Shown piece by piece: positions 35,431-47,691 of a stretch of DNA of 64,000 nt. Under the pieces are notes generated by a model. The model was not told the DNA's origin. It worked only from the letters and a program-made list of their open reading frames with translations, and did not search any database. Numbering within the stretch: position 1 is the first letter of the stretch; every line of letters starts with the position of its first letter. The position numbers were made by a program, and so were the translations under genes. This stretch comes from Cannabis sativa (lineage: Eukaryota; Streptophyta; Magnoliopsida; Rosales; Cannabaceae): positions 69,518,211 through 69,582,210 of the forward strand of contig NC_083604.1 in NCBI RefSeq assembly GCF_029168945.1. The letters run 5' to 3'.

Positions 35431-37304
35431 TGTTGGAAATTATTTTACCAGGAACTTAGATCTACTCACAAGTATGTTGATTTAACAACCTAAATATGAA
35501 CTTCTAAAACGATGGAAAATTAAACACATAAAAGTATCAGAAATCTTACATTGGGTGCAGCGAAATATATGTCTCCTCCCACTCAGATCTCTAACCCTTG
35601 ATTCCTTTCTGTAGCAGAGTATAATCAAGATCTGTGCCCGATAGTCCTTCTTTGTTGTTTCTGAATTCTACACAGCCTTCCTCACTATGATTGAGGTATT
35701 ACTTGATGTGTGTGGGCACTACTCTAACACTTATAGATTTCGAAACAGTGAAGGAATAGAGAGAGAGAGAGGGTGGCGGCTCAGAGAGAATTTTTCAGAG
35801 AGAAAATTCTGTCAAAATAATGTTGTGAATGTGTTATTGAAAACTGAAGCCTTTGCCTTCTATTTATAGAAGACCACCCAGGGCTATGATTGAATTAATG
35901 GACATTTAAAATTGAAAAAATCAAAGAGAAAAGAAAGCTTAAGTGGCCGGCCTAGGCATTGTGGAAACAAGGCTTGCCACTTTTCCAACTTTCCTTTTCC
36001 TACATTGATAGTTTCCTGTTTTGTCAAAAACTGCCAATTCCTTTGTTCAACCACATAAATGTCAAATCTAATTATTTAATAATTAAAATTAATTATCAAA
36101 TAATATATTGTCATTTATTTTATTAATAATAAAACTAATTAAAGTTTCCTAATTAATAAATATGCCCTTCAAAATCTCTATTTATTGTTTTGTCCTTAAT
36201 AAGTGATAAATTCTCAAATAGACACAGTCTATCTTGAGAATTATAATTGATTAATTAAAATCAATTAAATGAGTCTTACAAGTAATATTATCTCAACTAG
36301 TGGGGGGACCATGGGTCTATATATCCGAGCTTCCAATAAGCAGATCTAGAATTTACTACTTAAATTCACTGACTTATTAATTCTTCGTTGAATCCACACA
36401 TAGAACTTAGAATTGCACTCTCAGTATATAGAATGCTCTATATGTTCCACCATATAGACACTTCATTAGTTATCCATTGTTATAATCCTAATGTGATCAA
36501 TGATCCTCTATATGGATGATTTACACTGTAAAGGGACTAAATTACCGTAACACCTACAATGTATTTTATCCTTAAAACACTTAACCCTGTATAAATGATA
36601 TTTCAACTAAGTGAAAATAGCACCTAATCATTTATCTCGTTTGGTTAAGCTCGAAGGAAATCACCCTTTGCTTACTATTCGCCAGATAGAAGCTATAGAT
36701 TCCATATTTATGTTAGCGCTCCCACTCAATCGTACTACCGTGTTCCCAAAATGTATGTATTGCCCTGACCAAAAATTAGGCTTAACTAACAAATCAAAGA
36801 ACACGAATAACACTCTTGAGATTGAGCCTAACCATATCAGGATTTCGATCATGTGATCTAGGATCAACTTAGTGATATTGAATTAAATAGATATTTACGG
36901 TAAGTTTCATAAATCTATTTCAAAGTTCAATATCGGTCCATTCCAATGCATACTCCATGCATCCAACTTGAGCTTTACTTTAACCTATGTTCTGGGAAGA
37001 ACATAGCATTTCTCCAAATGCAAGTAAACTCTGTTGTAGATTGTCATATCAGTAAAACCTAGTGTTCTGATAAATCTAGGAATACTTTATTCACATAGTC
37101 ATGTTTACTTTTCACTGTGTTGACAACACAATGATCAAGTATGTGAAAGGGGTTTGGATGAATTTATAAATCAAATAGACAAACAATTGATTAAGTGAAC
37201 CAAAACATACACAAATGAATGAAAAATACTTCTGTTACTTTATTGATATTGAATAATCTGGATTACATTGAAATAGAGTTTTATTTAGGGCATAAAACCC
37301 AACA
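35431..37304. mobile_element. Solo LTR, 1.9-kb family, copy 2
   Basis: 1,874 bases starting TGTTGGAAATTATTTTACCA and ending AAAACCCAACA, flanked by perfect ATCCT duplications (35426-35430 and 37305-37309). It is homologous along its length to 24283-26178 and lies in the same orientation. It sits inside the gag gene of the chromovirus, so it inserted after that element. Confidence 0.94.
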
Positions 37305-38150
37305 ATCCTCGACTCAAAGAGCCTTATCAACCATCTCAGCATAAGTCGTTGTGTCATTTGTTGTAATAACCAGATCATGTATGATCTTGGCTTTCAAACC
37401 CGCCAAGTAATTTTCCTTCTTACTGAAGTATGTGGGCACTATACCCAAAGCCAACTTGGATAGTCGATCAAACTTTGTTGTATACTCTGTTACTGACATA
37501 TTCTTACCCTGAACCAAGTCAATAAACTCTTTCCTCTTAGCACTGCAAACAGTCTTATTGTAGTATTTGGAATTAAATAAATCCTTAAACTATTCCGAGG
37601 TTATTGCAGTGACATCCCAGGCGAGGGACACCATTTCCCACCATACGAGGGCGTCCTCCTGGAACTAAAATGTGGCACACGTCACTCGGTCATTTTCAGT
37701 GACACCCATAAAGTTCAAAATTCTCTCAATTATTGTCAGTCACTACTCGGCTTTCATGACATCTGGAACTCCCAGAAAAGTTGGAGGTGCTTGTTTGCAA
37801 AACCTCTCATACAAAGGCTCTATACGGTTACCAACAATAGGCTATACTGCTGGCACTGCTAGAACCAAAGCAGTTGCCACTTGCTATGGAGGCACTACAA
37901 GAGGACCCTGCTATCTTAGCTAGTGAATCTCCTCATCTTGCTGATTGATTCGGACTTGCATTTCTGCAAATCTTTTCCCCCAGTCTTAAGGAGCCTGTGA
38001 TGGATTTTCATACCACCTCTTTGAAACCTCCCACGACATCTGCCACGTCCATGGGGATTTAGAGGATTTTGACCTCCACGACCGCCTTCGGTCTCAACCA
38101 TATTACCTTGACTTCTTGTGTTTCCCTAGGCGACCATATTATGGGACTTA
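37305..38150 (-). pseudogene. Chromovirus gag, N-terminal and core part
   Basis: The minus-strand piece at 37314-37517 contains MSVTEYTTKFDRLSKLA and ENYLAGLKAKI, characteristic of the chromovirus gag core. The piece at 37916-38101 is Gly/Arg-rich. Frames between them are interrupted by stops and shifts. Gag would form the particle around the element RNA; this copy is disabled. Confidence 0.7.
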
Positions 38151-38386
38151 GCCTGCAAACCCATAAGTCAGGTACGTCAGTCAGCGATCACATATAACCT
38201 AAATACTTTATTTATATGGATTTTAGGCAACGTATTTAAACAACTAACATATTGCTAACATGTTTTCTATCATGCTTTTCTAATCACATAACTTACTAAA
38301 CAAGTAAAGGCTTATTAAACTGTGAGTCGAGTTTGTCTCTGACGATGATTGTACATATTTTAACAGTATTCGATAAATAACATAGT

Positions 38387-38399
38387 GGCTCTGATATCA
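38387..38399 (-). other. Primer-binding site (initiator-Met type variant)
   Basis: The minus strand reads TGATATCAGAGCC just inside the LTR end TTACA. It is one base from the common plant iMet primer site TGGTATCAGAGCC. Confidence 0.7.
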
Positions 38400-38403
38400 A
38401 AGT

Positions 38404-40479
38404 TGTAATGCCCTATTTTATAGTGATTTTCTAATTACAGTGCACACAGTTACTAACCAAAGGGTTTCTCAAAAATCATGTCAAATTTAAACTTTTTAAT
38501 TAAACTTTAAACTTTTGTAATACATATATATCCAAACATTCAATTCGGGATCCCGTCTTTAAAATTTACAAACACATTCAAAATATACTCTATAAACATG
38601 TCGCACAACGACTACAAAATAAGGTCCAAGTCATCCTTTGATCAAACTCTTCAGCTTTAACCATCTCGACATGTTCAATCATCCTTGAGCTCTAGACTCA
38701 CTAAGTCTTAGACTTTCCTTTACCTAAACATGTAAACAATATCTGTGAGTTGACAAACTCAATAAGAAAAGCATATAACACACAACATATTAGTGACTTG
38801 TATTTAGGCGTCCATACACCTATCTACAAGGCTTAACAAATGATCAAGAATGTTCTTAACAAAAGTATGACATTTGTACCACATGCACTAAGTACATGTC
38901 TCATAATAGTGTTGGTAGGGCTGAACCGTACCCTGAGTACTACTGAGTGTTGTACTACATGCACGACATACTCATCTCGTACTAGTGTTGGTAACACTGG
39001 ATCGTACCCTCTGAACATCATATATTGTACCAATGCACTTTGTACAGCTACCGTACTAGTCTTGATAGTATATGAATCACATAATCACAACATGCAATTT
39101 ACATACATACACATATACATATTTTATAATAATCTTAGTTCGTTTTCTAATTCAAATGTGTTGGTCAACTTGAATGGAAATTCACGCGCTGAACGGAGGC
39201 CCTATGTCACAATCATCATGTAAATAACTTGCTAAAACCTTTTAGGGTACTTAAGCTTAAAACTTAAAGTTTCCCTATCGATAAATAGCATGGAAATGCC
39301 CTAAATATTGAGGAACAAAAAAAAAAAGAACATTACAAGAAAACTGTCTGAAAAATGGCAGGTCGATTCTGCAAAAATGGCAAGCCATTTTTTTGGGTTA
39401 CCTGCCAGTAAACACGGTAGACCGTTTCCACAGAACCGACCTGCCATTTTCTATTGCAGAAAACAACAAAGCCTTAAATCTTGCTCAAAATAACCCCAAA
39501 CTAAAAACTGAGCTCCATAATACCTATTCATACCATGATACACTAATTCTAAGCAATATAATCAAAAATAACCTCAATATGCAATTTTCACCATTATTGA
39601 GCGACGTTTAAGTTCTTGAACTCGAACTTGCTCAACTCAACAAACAACCAACCAAATAATTTCAAATAAGCTTAAAACTACTGTAATTTAATCCAAAAAA
39701 CTAAATCAACACTCATCTAACTCAGACAACAAGTATTTCTCATTTTTGCATGCTTGAACCTAGCCACAACTTACTAAAAACAAAGTGAACTAGGGCTAGG
39801 GCCTACCTTTGGATCTTCACCCCTTGAATTTAACTACAGTTCACCAAAATCTGATGAAGAACACCCTAGTTCCTTCTGGTTCTCTTGAGGTCGAATGGTT
39901 AGAGAGAGAGAAAGATAAAAGTGGTTTTGTTCTTATTCACCTTAATGATAATCTAATAAAAGATAAGATTAACTTATCTTAGCATTTAATCAATATGGCC
40001 AGCTAAAAGAATTAGTGGAATAATTCACTCACTAAATAAAATAAATAACCAAACTAATCCTTGCTTCCTACCTAAGCAACCTTTAGGCTTAGGGGTAAAA
40101 TGGTTCAATACCACAATTCTGCCTAACCTCGATATACCAATATCACAATGAGGATTTTCCCACTAGAACAAAAGTTCAAAACTAATTTGAGTGACTCTAA
40201 CAGCTATTCGGCGCATTTTCTATCGTTACTGAGTAAAAATCATAAAAAATATAAATTTCACATATAGCATAAATAATACACTTAGATTTTAATAAAATCT
40301 TCGAAATTGAGAAATTATAACTCCAATTGTCATTTTTTCTAAAATTAAGAAATTATAACTCTAATGTCTATTTTCTGAAAATAGGGCCCATAACATTTAA
40401 ATTCATATATAATCATAAAATAAAGATAATTAATGCTTATTGCCCTACTAATTTATATTTTAATCATACAGCCATTACA
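38404..40479 (-). repeat. 5' LTR of the chromovirus
   Basis: On the minus strand the inner end is GGGCATTACA, fixed by the primer site. The outer end is placed at TGTAATGGC (40479) only because it forms the matching TGTAAT tip, so length (~2.1 kb) is inferred. It contains GTAC-rich words (GTACCCTGAGTAC near 38930) reminiscent of the hairpin motifs in the solo LTR at 44567-47691. Confidence 0.55.
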
Positions 40480-41250
40480 ACGTCACACAACTCCCCTCTT
40501 TTTTTATTTTATTGTATGAATTTCAAAATTAACATAAAATACAAAAGAACTAAAATATTTTATACAAAAATTGAGTTATTCTAAAGCGTTCATCTTTCTT
40601 TGTTTCATCAAAGGAACAAATAACCATGATATGCTTTTAAAGATGATAAGAATTTAGTGTCTCAAATACAAACCATACTTACTAGATGTTGAGAAAAAAT
40701 AGACAAATTACATAAAATGTGAACCAGTTTTTCTTATATATATTTTAGTAGAGGAGACTTACAAACTTGTACACACTTATCAGACATTAATGTGTGCAAT
40801 GAAAATAAGATCATTGTCCTTTGCAATATTTTTATTTTTCTCCTTTTTTAGTTTGATCTTGCAACTAGATGATTTCACACCATACTGAAAGTAGCCATTT
40901 TCTATGGTTTCGCATCCTCTTCATAACTCCTAATTACCAAGTATTAACCTACTCAAAAGATGGTATTCACACTTCAGTATGGGTAGCTCTATTCCAACAA
41001 GGGGCCTGACAAGAAACTGAACAAAGATCGCTCAAGTCTGTATTAATATTTTAGTATCCCAATCACACATATAAGTAACTCAAATCTTTTAACCCAACCT
41101 CAAAAGTATAAAAAGTACATGACACTAAGATAAATATCATCCAAAAGCATAAACATGTTTTATCAACCAATGATGAAAGAAGAATATATGTAAGATAAGA
41201 ACTACTCAAAATTTTTGTACAAAATAGAGAACCAAATGAAAAAAAAAAAA
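40480..41250. other. AT-rich sequence 3' of the SIRE-like remnant
   Basis: No coding domain recognised. It could be the non-coding 3' end of the copia remnant at 41251-43190. Confidence 0.4.
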
Positions 41251-41574
41251 TTAGACAATGCAAACCCCCAAAGATTTTATGAGGGAGTCAAACTGAATTG
41301 AATCTAAGGCCTTAGTAAAAATATCAACAAATTGCTTTTTAATATCAACATATTCTAACTGCAATATTTGGTTGTCAAAAAGTTTTCTAATAAAATGATG
41401 TCTTATATTAATGTATTTTGTACAAGAATATCGAACAAAATTTTTGAAAAAATTTATAGCACTAGTATTATCACAAACAGAATGACAAGTAAGAGTGTAA
41501 CAATTATCAACATTTCTAAAATCTTGTAAAATGCACTGTTTCATTGTTAAGAACAAAACAATGATCACTGTCAA
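41251..41574 (-). pseudogene. Copia RNase H C-terminal fragment fused to GAG-pre-integrase remnant
   Basis: The right half resembles copia RNase H: CDNTSAINFFKN, then RHHFIRKLFDNQ, LEYVDIKKQFVDIFTKALD and the LIKSLGVC tail. The N-terminal residues include NVDNCYTL, which belongs to the GAG-pre-integrase region several hundred residues upstream in a normal polyprotein. The join marks the deletion. Confidence 0.8.
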
Positions 41575-42000
41575 AATTTACAGTATACCCTAATCTTACT
41601 AATGTTGAGTAAATTAGCCCTTAGTCCCTCATCAAGCATCACATTTTTCAACCTTTGTAACCCTTTAAAATTGAGAGTTCTCATACCAATGATATTTTCT
41701 GCTAAACCATTTCTAAATATGACCACACCACATTGCATTGGTCTAATATTCACCAAAAAATCATTGTCACCTAGCATATGTCTAGAATAACTACTGTCAA
41801 AATACTACATTTGAGAAGCAGAACTTTTATCAAAAAATCTAGCAAGACATTTTCCTTTTTCAATCCACTTTTGTTTTGGAGTATTATGTTCTTTGAAAAA
41901 TATTCAAAATACCAAAATATTTTAATTTGAACGAATTTTGCATGGTGAAACATTTAAGTCGAATATGCCCATTAATGCCACAAAAATGATAAATAGGAAT
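41571..42000 (-). pseudogene. Copia protease / GAG-pre-integrase region fragment
   Basis: The 68-residue piece at 41571-41777 contains GLRANLLNISKI, the conserved block after the copia protease. Continuation upstream is interrupted, and the D-S-G site is not found in an open frame. Confidence 0.6.
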
Positions 42001-42359
42001 AAACCTTCTCGCCTGAGAGCTTACCTTTTTTATGCTTTCTAGAGATTTTGCTGCTGCAGAAGACGGTTATGCACCAAAAGATTTTGAATTTGCAACAGTA
42101 GCCAAATTTGCAGGAACAATCGATTTTATAAATTTTGTTTTTCTAGAACTTTCAGTACCATTTGATCCAAGACCAACAACGCCTCTTTGACATGCATGCT
42201 GAACTTTCTCAAAAATAGAAGATTCAGGGTTAAGCATTTGAATATTTTTCTTATAATTTTCAAGTTCCTTCTTTAATAGAATAATTTTTTCATCTTTTAA
42301 ATAAAAAACAATCTCATATTCTCTATTTTGAATTCAAGAGATTCAATTTGATGAGACAA

Positions 42360-42740
42360 TTATTTATTTATTTTAAACATTGATCTATTTTTAGAAGTAA
42401 TCTGTATCCACTTTTCATACATGACCTTGTAAGACTCAGCCAGAGACTCTTCATAGATTTCAGATTCATTAGAATCAGAATCTTCTTTTTTAATGATATT
42501 ATTCAAACATACCATTCTTTCTTTCACTTGAAAATCACAAAACAAACTAGAAGAAACTGAGGTTAGTGCAACATTATTGGAAATTTCTTTATTACTATCA
42601 GTTTCATCATCACTACATGTGTCATTGAAACTTTTCTTACTCTTTTTTAGAGTATTTACACATTCAAATTGAACATGTCCAAAACCTTCACATTCCCTGG
42701 ATTGAATTCTCTTTTGATTGCTACTCATTGAAGGTTTCAA
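42360..42740 (-). pseudogene. Copia gag zinc-knuckle segment
   Basis: Contains CEGFGHVQFEC, a CCHC knuckle in which the second Cys is offset, followed by an acidic, Ser-rich tail (CSDDETDSN) and EKWIQITSKNRSM, as in SIRE-type gag. Frame is open but separate from the core segment. Confidence 0.75.
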
Positions 42741-43156
42741 AAAGTATTACCTTTTGAAAAAATCTTTTTGTCACTTATCTTTTTCATGTATTTTTTAAAG
42801 TTTCTAGTTAAAATATTCATCTCATCATTTTCTTCATTATCTGAACTTTCTTTTCCAATAACATTAAAAACAATACATTTACCTTTACCAACTATGGACT
42901 TGGGTTTGTCCTTTTGCTTAATTTGTTGATTTAGTTCAAAGGTACGCAATGACCCCATCAACTCCTCCACTTTCATCTTGTTGAAATCTTTTGCTTCTTC
43001 CGTAGCCAATAGCTTAGCATCGAATCTATTAGGAAGACCTCTCACAATTTTTCTAACTATCACTGATTCATTAAGTTTTTCTCCCAAAGCAAAACATTCG
43101 AAGGCAATATCAGAAAATATTTCATAAAATTCAGATAAAGATTCATTATCAGACAT
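42737..43156 (-). pseudogene. Copia gag core (UBN2-type) segment
   Basis: MSDNESLSEFYEIFSDIAFE, VIVRKIVRGLPNRFDAKLLA, EEAKDFNKMKVEELMGSL and a Lys-rich tail follow the SIRE-lineage gag pattern. The 5' part of gag is missing beyond about 43190. It overlaps the zinc-knuckle frame by a few bases, so one frameshift separates them. Confidence 0.8.
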
Positions 43157-43339
43157 TCTAAGATTATTAAACTTGGTTTGAAGCTGTAAATAAAGTTTTT
43201 ATTTGTCCAATAAAAAATTAGTATATTACTAATTTAACATTCTTTAAAATGTAATTTTTTTAATAATATATGTAGCGTAAGAATTTTTAAGACCACGTAA
43301 CGCGCGGTTTTTATTTCCTAGTTAAGTATATCATGAGCA

Positions 43340-43642
43340 TGTTGAGAATTAAGGTTCATCACATCCCCTGCTACTCATCACAGAGGAGTTCTGCCCATTT
43401 GTCTGCAGTCAGCATCGTGCATTAGGGAATTAGAATATTCCTTCTCTTATTTGCTTTTCTTGTGTAATCATTGAATTGTACTAGAGTATCTTTTCGGTTA
43501 TGCATTCTCCTATTGTATATTGCCACTTGTCTTCATCACAGTGACTCAATGATTGTATCCCTAAGTATATATATTGAATGCAAACCCCTCAGCCTCCTTG
43601 AGCTGAGTTTTCTCATTTAGTAAATGACCATCTTTTCTATCT
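43340..43642 (+). repeat. 5' LTR of the copia element (TG...CT)
   Basis: Starts TGTTGAGAATTAAGG and ends TTTTCTATCT, so its terminal pair is TG/CT instead of TG/CA. It has a TATATATA box at about 43567 and CAATGATTG at 43547-43555. Confidence 0.93.
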
Positions 43643-43654
43643 TGGTATCAGAGC
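43643..43654 (+). other. Primer-binding site, initiator methionine tRNA
   Basis: TGGTATCAGAGC directly after the 5' LTR, the standard plant copia primer site. Confidence 0.93.
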
Positions 43655-43666
43655 AAGCCTAGGCAA

Positions 43667-44566
43667 ATGCCATGTCGACTGGCCTCCCTCAGACTCCCAC
43701 AGCAGCCAATAACGCTGCAAACAACAGCCCTGCCCCTGGTTCGAGCCAAGCGGGTATCACCCTCCAATACTGCACAAGCTCAGTCGAGCTATGTTGCAAA
43801 CTTCACACAACCTTTTAGCACACTAAACCAGCCCTTTCCTCTTAAACTCGACCGAAACAATTACTCCCTCTGGAAAACAATGGTCTCGACCATAATAAGG
43901 AGACATTGCCTTGACGGATTTGTTCAGGGTACTCGAGCGTGGCCTCTGGAGTTTGTCCCTGCAGAAGCACCAGAAGGACAGGTAAGTTTTGGAGTTCAAC
44001 TCAATCCCCATTATGAGCATTGGGTCGTGAGTGACCAACTCCTAATGGGTTGGTTATATAGCTCCATGACTAAAGCTATAGCCACTGAAGTTATGGGATG
44101 TACCACTGCTGCAGCACTTTGGAAGGCTCTCGAAAACTTATATGGAGCACATTCCAAGTCCAAAATGGAAGACACCCGTACAGCCATTCAAACAACAAGG
44201 AAATGTAACACCTCTATGGTTGATCATCTTCGACAAAAGAAAGCCTGGTCTGATGTTCTAACTCTAATAGGGGACCCATACCCTGAAGCTCATTTGATAT
44301 CTAACGTATTGTCTGGTCTTGATGCTAGTTATTTACCTATTGTGTTACAAATTGAGGCTAGACCAAGTACTACTTGGCAAGAACTGCAGGAACTCTTGCT
44401 AAGCTTTGATAGCAAGATTGAGCGCCTCCATACTCTCAGTGAGAACCCTAAACATGCTGCTGCTCCCACGAAAAATATGGCCAACAGATCTGAAAACTCA
44501 AGCAGAGATCGTGGTAATAACTCTGCTCACAGCACCAATCCGAGTCGCACAAAGTACTCAAGAAAC
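43667..44566 (+). pseudogene. Copia gag, N-terminal and core part
   Basis: The open frame (311 codons as it reads, running into the nested LTR) has a copia gag core: FPLKLDRNNYSLWKTMV, HCLDGFVQGT, a DQLLMGWLYSSMT block, ALWKALENLYGAHSKSKM and LLLSFDSKIERL. The first ~28 codons of this frame are not gag-like. The better N-terminus, a Ser/Ala/Asn-rich stretch, begins at the ATG at 43672 in another frame, so a single-base indel near 43750 separates start from core. The frame is cut at 44566 by the 3.1-kb solo LTR and resumes at 47692. Confidence 0.85.
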
Positions 44567-46088
44567 TGTAATATCCCGATAGGTCTAATGGTAATTAATT
44601 AGGGTTTATATTTATATTATGTGTTAATCAGGTAATAAGTGGGATTATGATCCTACTTATTTATTTCAGCATAAAATTTAAATTTTGCTATAAGTGAATA
44701 AATAAGCGTAATTTATAAATTACGGAGATTTATATAGAATGTGTGAATGTAATATGAGCTATATATGAAATAAAAATATTTTCAGGTTCGGTGATCCTGA
44801 AGACCTGATTAGTGGATAAATAAGCGTAATTTGTTAATTACGGAGATTTATTTGAAATACGTGGATATAATATGAGTTACTTGTGAAATAAAAATATTTT
44901 TAAGTTTGGCGACCCTAGAGACCCGATTGGAGGCCAAAAATGTCACAACATTTTTAGTTAGAAATATTGATGAAATTATTAGAATAAGTTGATTTTAGAA
45001 ATATCAGGGTATTTTAAGGTATTCGAAGTTGACCAAATACCCTAGAAATAGAGATTTCTTAGTAGTTAAGAAATAATAAGATAACTATTAATAATAAAGT
45101 TTTTATTAATATTATTATATTATATTATTATTATTATATATTATTATATTATTATTATTAATATATTATTATAATATTATTTATATATATAAGTTAATGT
45201 AAGTTAACTTTATACATATATATATATTAAGTGTAAGTGAATCAGAAGAGAAGGAACGAACGACGAACGAAACCCTCATTCTCCCTCTTTCGATAAAACC
45301 TTCTCCTCCTATATTTATTTTCTTCAATTTTCAATCCAAAACTTAGCGATCTAAGCTCCGGTAGTAGCAGGATAGCAAATCCTTAAAAAGGGAAAGCTTA
45401 AGGCATGGTTTAATTTCGTTTTAAGTTTAAAAACGATTGGTTTTATATAGGGGTTTTATGATTTAAAAAGGTTATGGAGATTCTGACTTCGTAGAATTGT
45501 TCTTTGGTAACTATGGGACTAGTTTATATGTTTACTTGTTGAATTTGAGGTAATTTTTGAGTTAGAAATCTAGTTTGGAACTTTTTAAAGCTTAGTCCGA
45601 ACGTTAATGGCGTTTTTCATTTAAGGGGTCGATTTTTATTTCTGTTACGTAAGGATGGTAGTATTTATGGCATACATGCAACCTGTGAAGTTTGGAGTGA
45701 TTTGGATAAGTTTTGGTAGTGTTTCGGTGAGTGCGAAAATTGAAATTTTCGTATTTCACAGTTTATAGAAATTCTTAAGAGATCAGAAATCGTATTTTTG
45801 TCATAACTTTTAACTCAGGTGTCCGTTTTGGACATTCTATATACCGTTTCGAAGCTTGCGACGAGCTCTACAATATGGTGTATGTTTTAGAGCCAAAATA
45901 TAAGTTTTATTTTAGTGTATTTATACTGCGGGATTTGGTAGAAAACTCTCGATTGTCTTATGTGAATATAAGCAGTGTTTTGGGATAAACACTTATTGGT
46001 TTATCGTTGTTGTGACATAGGGCCGAGATCATCAGGGATAGTTCTCCACTTGGGTTGGTCAAAATATATGAATCTGGATTAAAGGTAA

Positions 46089-46573
46089 GAAAAGTATATT
46101 GTACTGCATAGTACGCTGTATGTAATACAGTTAGTATTGTTATGAATTGATCAATATTGAGATATAGTTAATATTGTTATATATAGAAAAGTATATTGTA
46201 CTGCATAGTACGTTGTATGTAATACAGTTAGTATTGTTATGAATTGATCAATATTGAGATATAGTTAATATTGTTATATATAGAAAAGTATATTGTACTA
46301 CATAGTACGTTGTATGTAATACAGTTAGTATTGTTATGAATTGATCAATATTGAGATATAGTTAATATTGTTATATATTGAAAAGTATATTGTACTGCAT
46401 AGTACGTTGTATGTAATACAGTTAGTATTGTTATGAATTGATCAATATTGAGATATAGTTAATATTGTTATATATTGAAAAGTATATTGTATTGCATAGT
46501 ACGTTGTATGTAATACAATTAGTATTGTTATGAATTGATCAATATTGAGATATAGTTAATATTGTTATATATT
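46089..46573. repeat. Tandem repeat, five 97-base units
   Basis: Units begin at 46089, 46186, 46283, 46380 and 46477, each starting GAAAAGTATATTGTA and including GTACGTTGTATGTAATACAG. Differences between units are only one to three bases. Confidence 0.97.
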
Positions 46574-46634
46574 GAAAAGATTGATTGTTTGAGTATTGAT
46601 AATGTGATAATATTATGCATGTGATATGTGGGCT

Positions 46635-47046
46635 CACCTGATTAGGTGATGCAATTTTCCTGGTAACGTACTGGGCGTAAGTACGGGCGTTAGTGATATA
46701 TGATGAGTACCGAGTGTAGGTACGGGCTCACCTGATTAGGTGATGCGATTTTGTTGGCAATGTACTGGCGTAAGTACGGGCATCAGTGACATGATAAGTA
46801 CCGGGCGTAGGTACGAGCTCGTCTAATTAGACGATGCGATATATTGGTGCCAGATTGTGGCACGGGCTCACCTGATTAGGTGATGCAATTATATGATATA
46901 TGGGTGCAGGTTTTTGGGCATAGGCTCACCTGATTAGGTGATGCAGTTATGCGACATATGGGTGCCAGGCTATGGCACGGGCTTGCCTGATTAGGCGATA
47001 CAATACAAGATCATCAGATTAAAGCATCGACTTGCCTAATTAGGCA
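46635..47046. repeat. Array of palindromic hairpin motifs
   Basis: Seven copies of a 14-base dyad (46635, 46729, 46820, 46869, 46927, 46984, 47033), mostly CACCTGATTAGGTG but also CGTCTAATTAGACG and TGCCTAATTAGGCA. Four GTACY-N6/7-RGTAC dyads lie among them (46668, 46707, 46762, 46798). Arms differ between copies but stay complementary within each copy. Confidence 0.9.
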
Positions 47047-47691
47047 ACATGATGTCATGAAGATGGTTGCTTTATGAGGTAACATATATATTATTTATAT
47101 GATTAAATGAATATGAATTCTATTATTGGTATAATGGTTTTGTATTACCAAATATCTGTATACTAATGTTTATTCGTGGCAGATGCCAGTAGTGATTTGG
47201 ATTTCATCTTATGAACAAAGTGTGATGGTTTGATTCTTATTGTGTATAAATGACAATATTCGAATAATAAGCTATATGATTGTTATTATAACTTTTCTTG
47301 CTGAGTCCTTGTGACTCACGGGTGCTATGTGGTGCAGGTAAAGGCAAAGAAAAGCTAGATCAACCATGAGGTGGCAGTCTTCTCCAGCAATGTACATATT
47401 GACCTCGCTGGCCTGCGTGCCGAGTTGCCAGGAGTTGTTTTAGACTGGCTGTATCTGCTGTGTATTTTGATTTTATGTTTAAATGGTTGTCTTATATATT
47501 TCTTTAGCAAAACTTTTTACAACAGGGATTCCCGGAACACACTTTTTATGCCGTTATAATGTCCATTTTCAGTGTTTTATTTTAGTCAAGTTTTTAATAT
47601 TATCACGGTTTTTAATAATTAATTATTCTATTAGTATTAAACTAGTTTATAAAATCACACACGTGGCGTCCCTATAGATTAGGGCGTTACA

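Larger units (their letters stand above)
34148..40479 (-). mobile_element. Truncated Ty3/gypsy chromovirus (Tekay-like), interrupted by a solo LTR
   Basis: Minus-strand order from the right: 5' LTR (38404-40479, outer end inferred), primer site, gag (37305-38150), a nested 1.9-kb solo LTR, zinc knuckle (about 35100-35270), protease (34693-34995) and the start of reverse transcriptase (34148-34615). The rest of pol and the 3' LTR are missing to the left of about 34148. Stop codons interrupt the zinc-knuckle region, so it is dead. Confidence 0.8.
41251..43190 (-). mobile_element. Internally deleted SIRE-like Ty1/copia remnant
   Basis: Minus-strand order is gag core, gag zinc knuckle, protease / GAG-pre-integrase region, then directly the RNase H C-terminus. 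Integrase and reverse transcriptase are absent, so a ~3-kb internal deletion is inferred near 41480-41500. No LTRs found at either end. Confidence 0.8.
44567..47691 (+). mobile_element. Nested solo LTR (3.1 kb), Tekay-like chromovirus type
   Basis: Starts TGTAATATCCCG and ends GGGCGTTACA, flanked by perfect GAAAC duplications (44562-44566 and 47692-47696). There is no primer site, coding region or second LTR. Long LTRs with TGTAAY...RTTACA ends are typical of Tekay/Del-type chromoviruses. The interior holds five tandem 97-base repeats and an array of short palindromes. It lies within copia gag, which reads on past it, so it is younger than the copia element. Short frames near 47371-47677 are not genes. 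Confidence 0.92.

Noticed and set aside
46089..46573. CRISPR-like array
   Set aside because: Five identical 97-base units are contiguous, with no unique spacers, and the context is a plant LTR.
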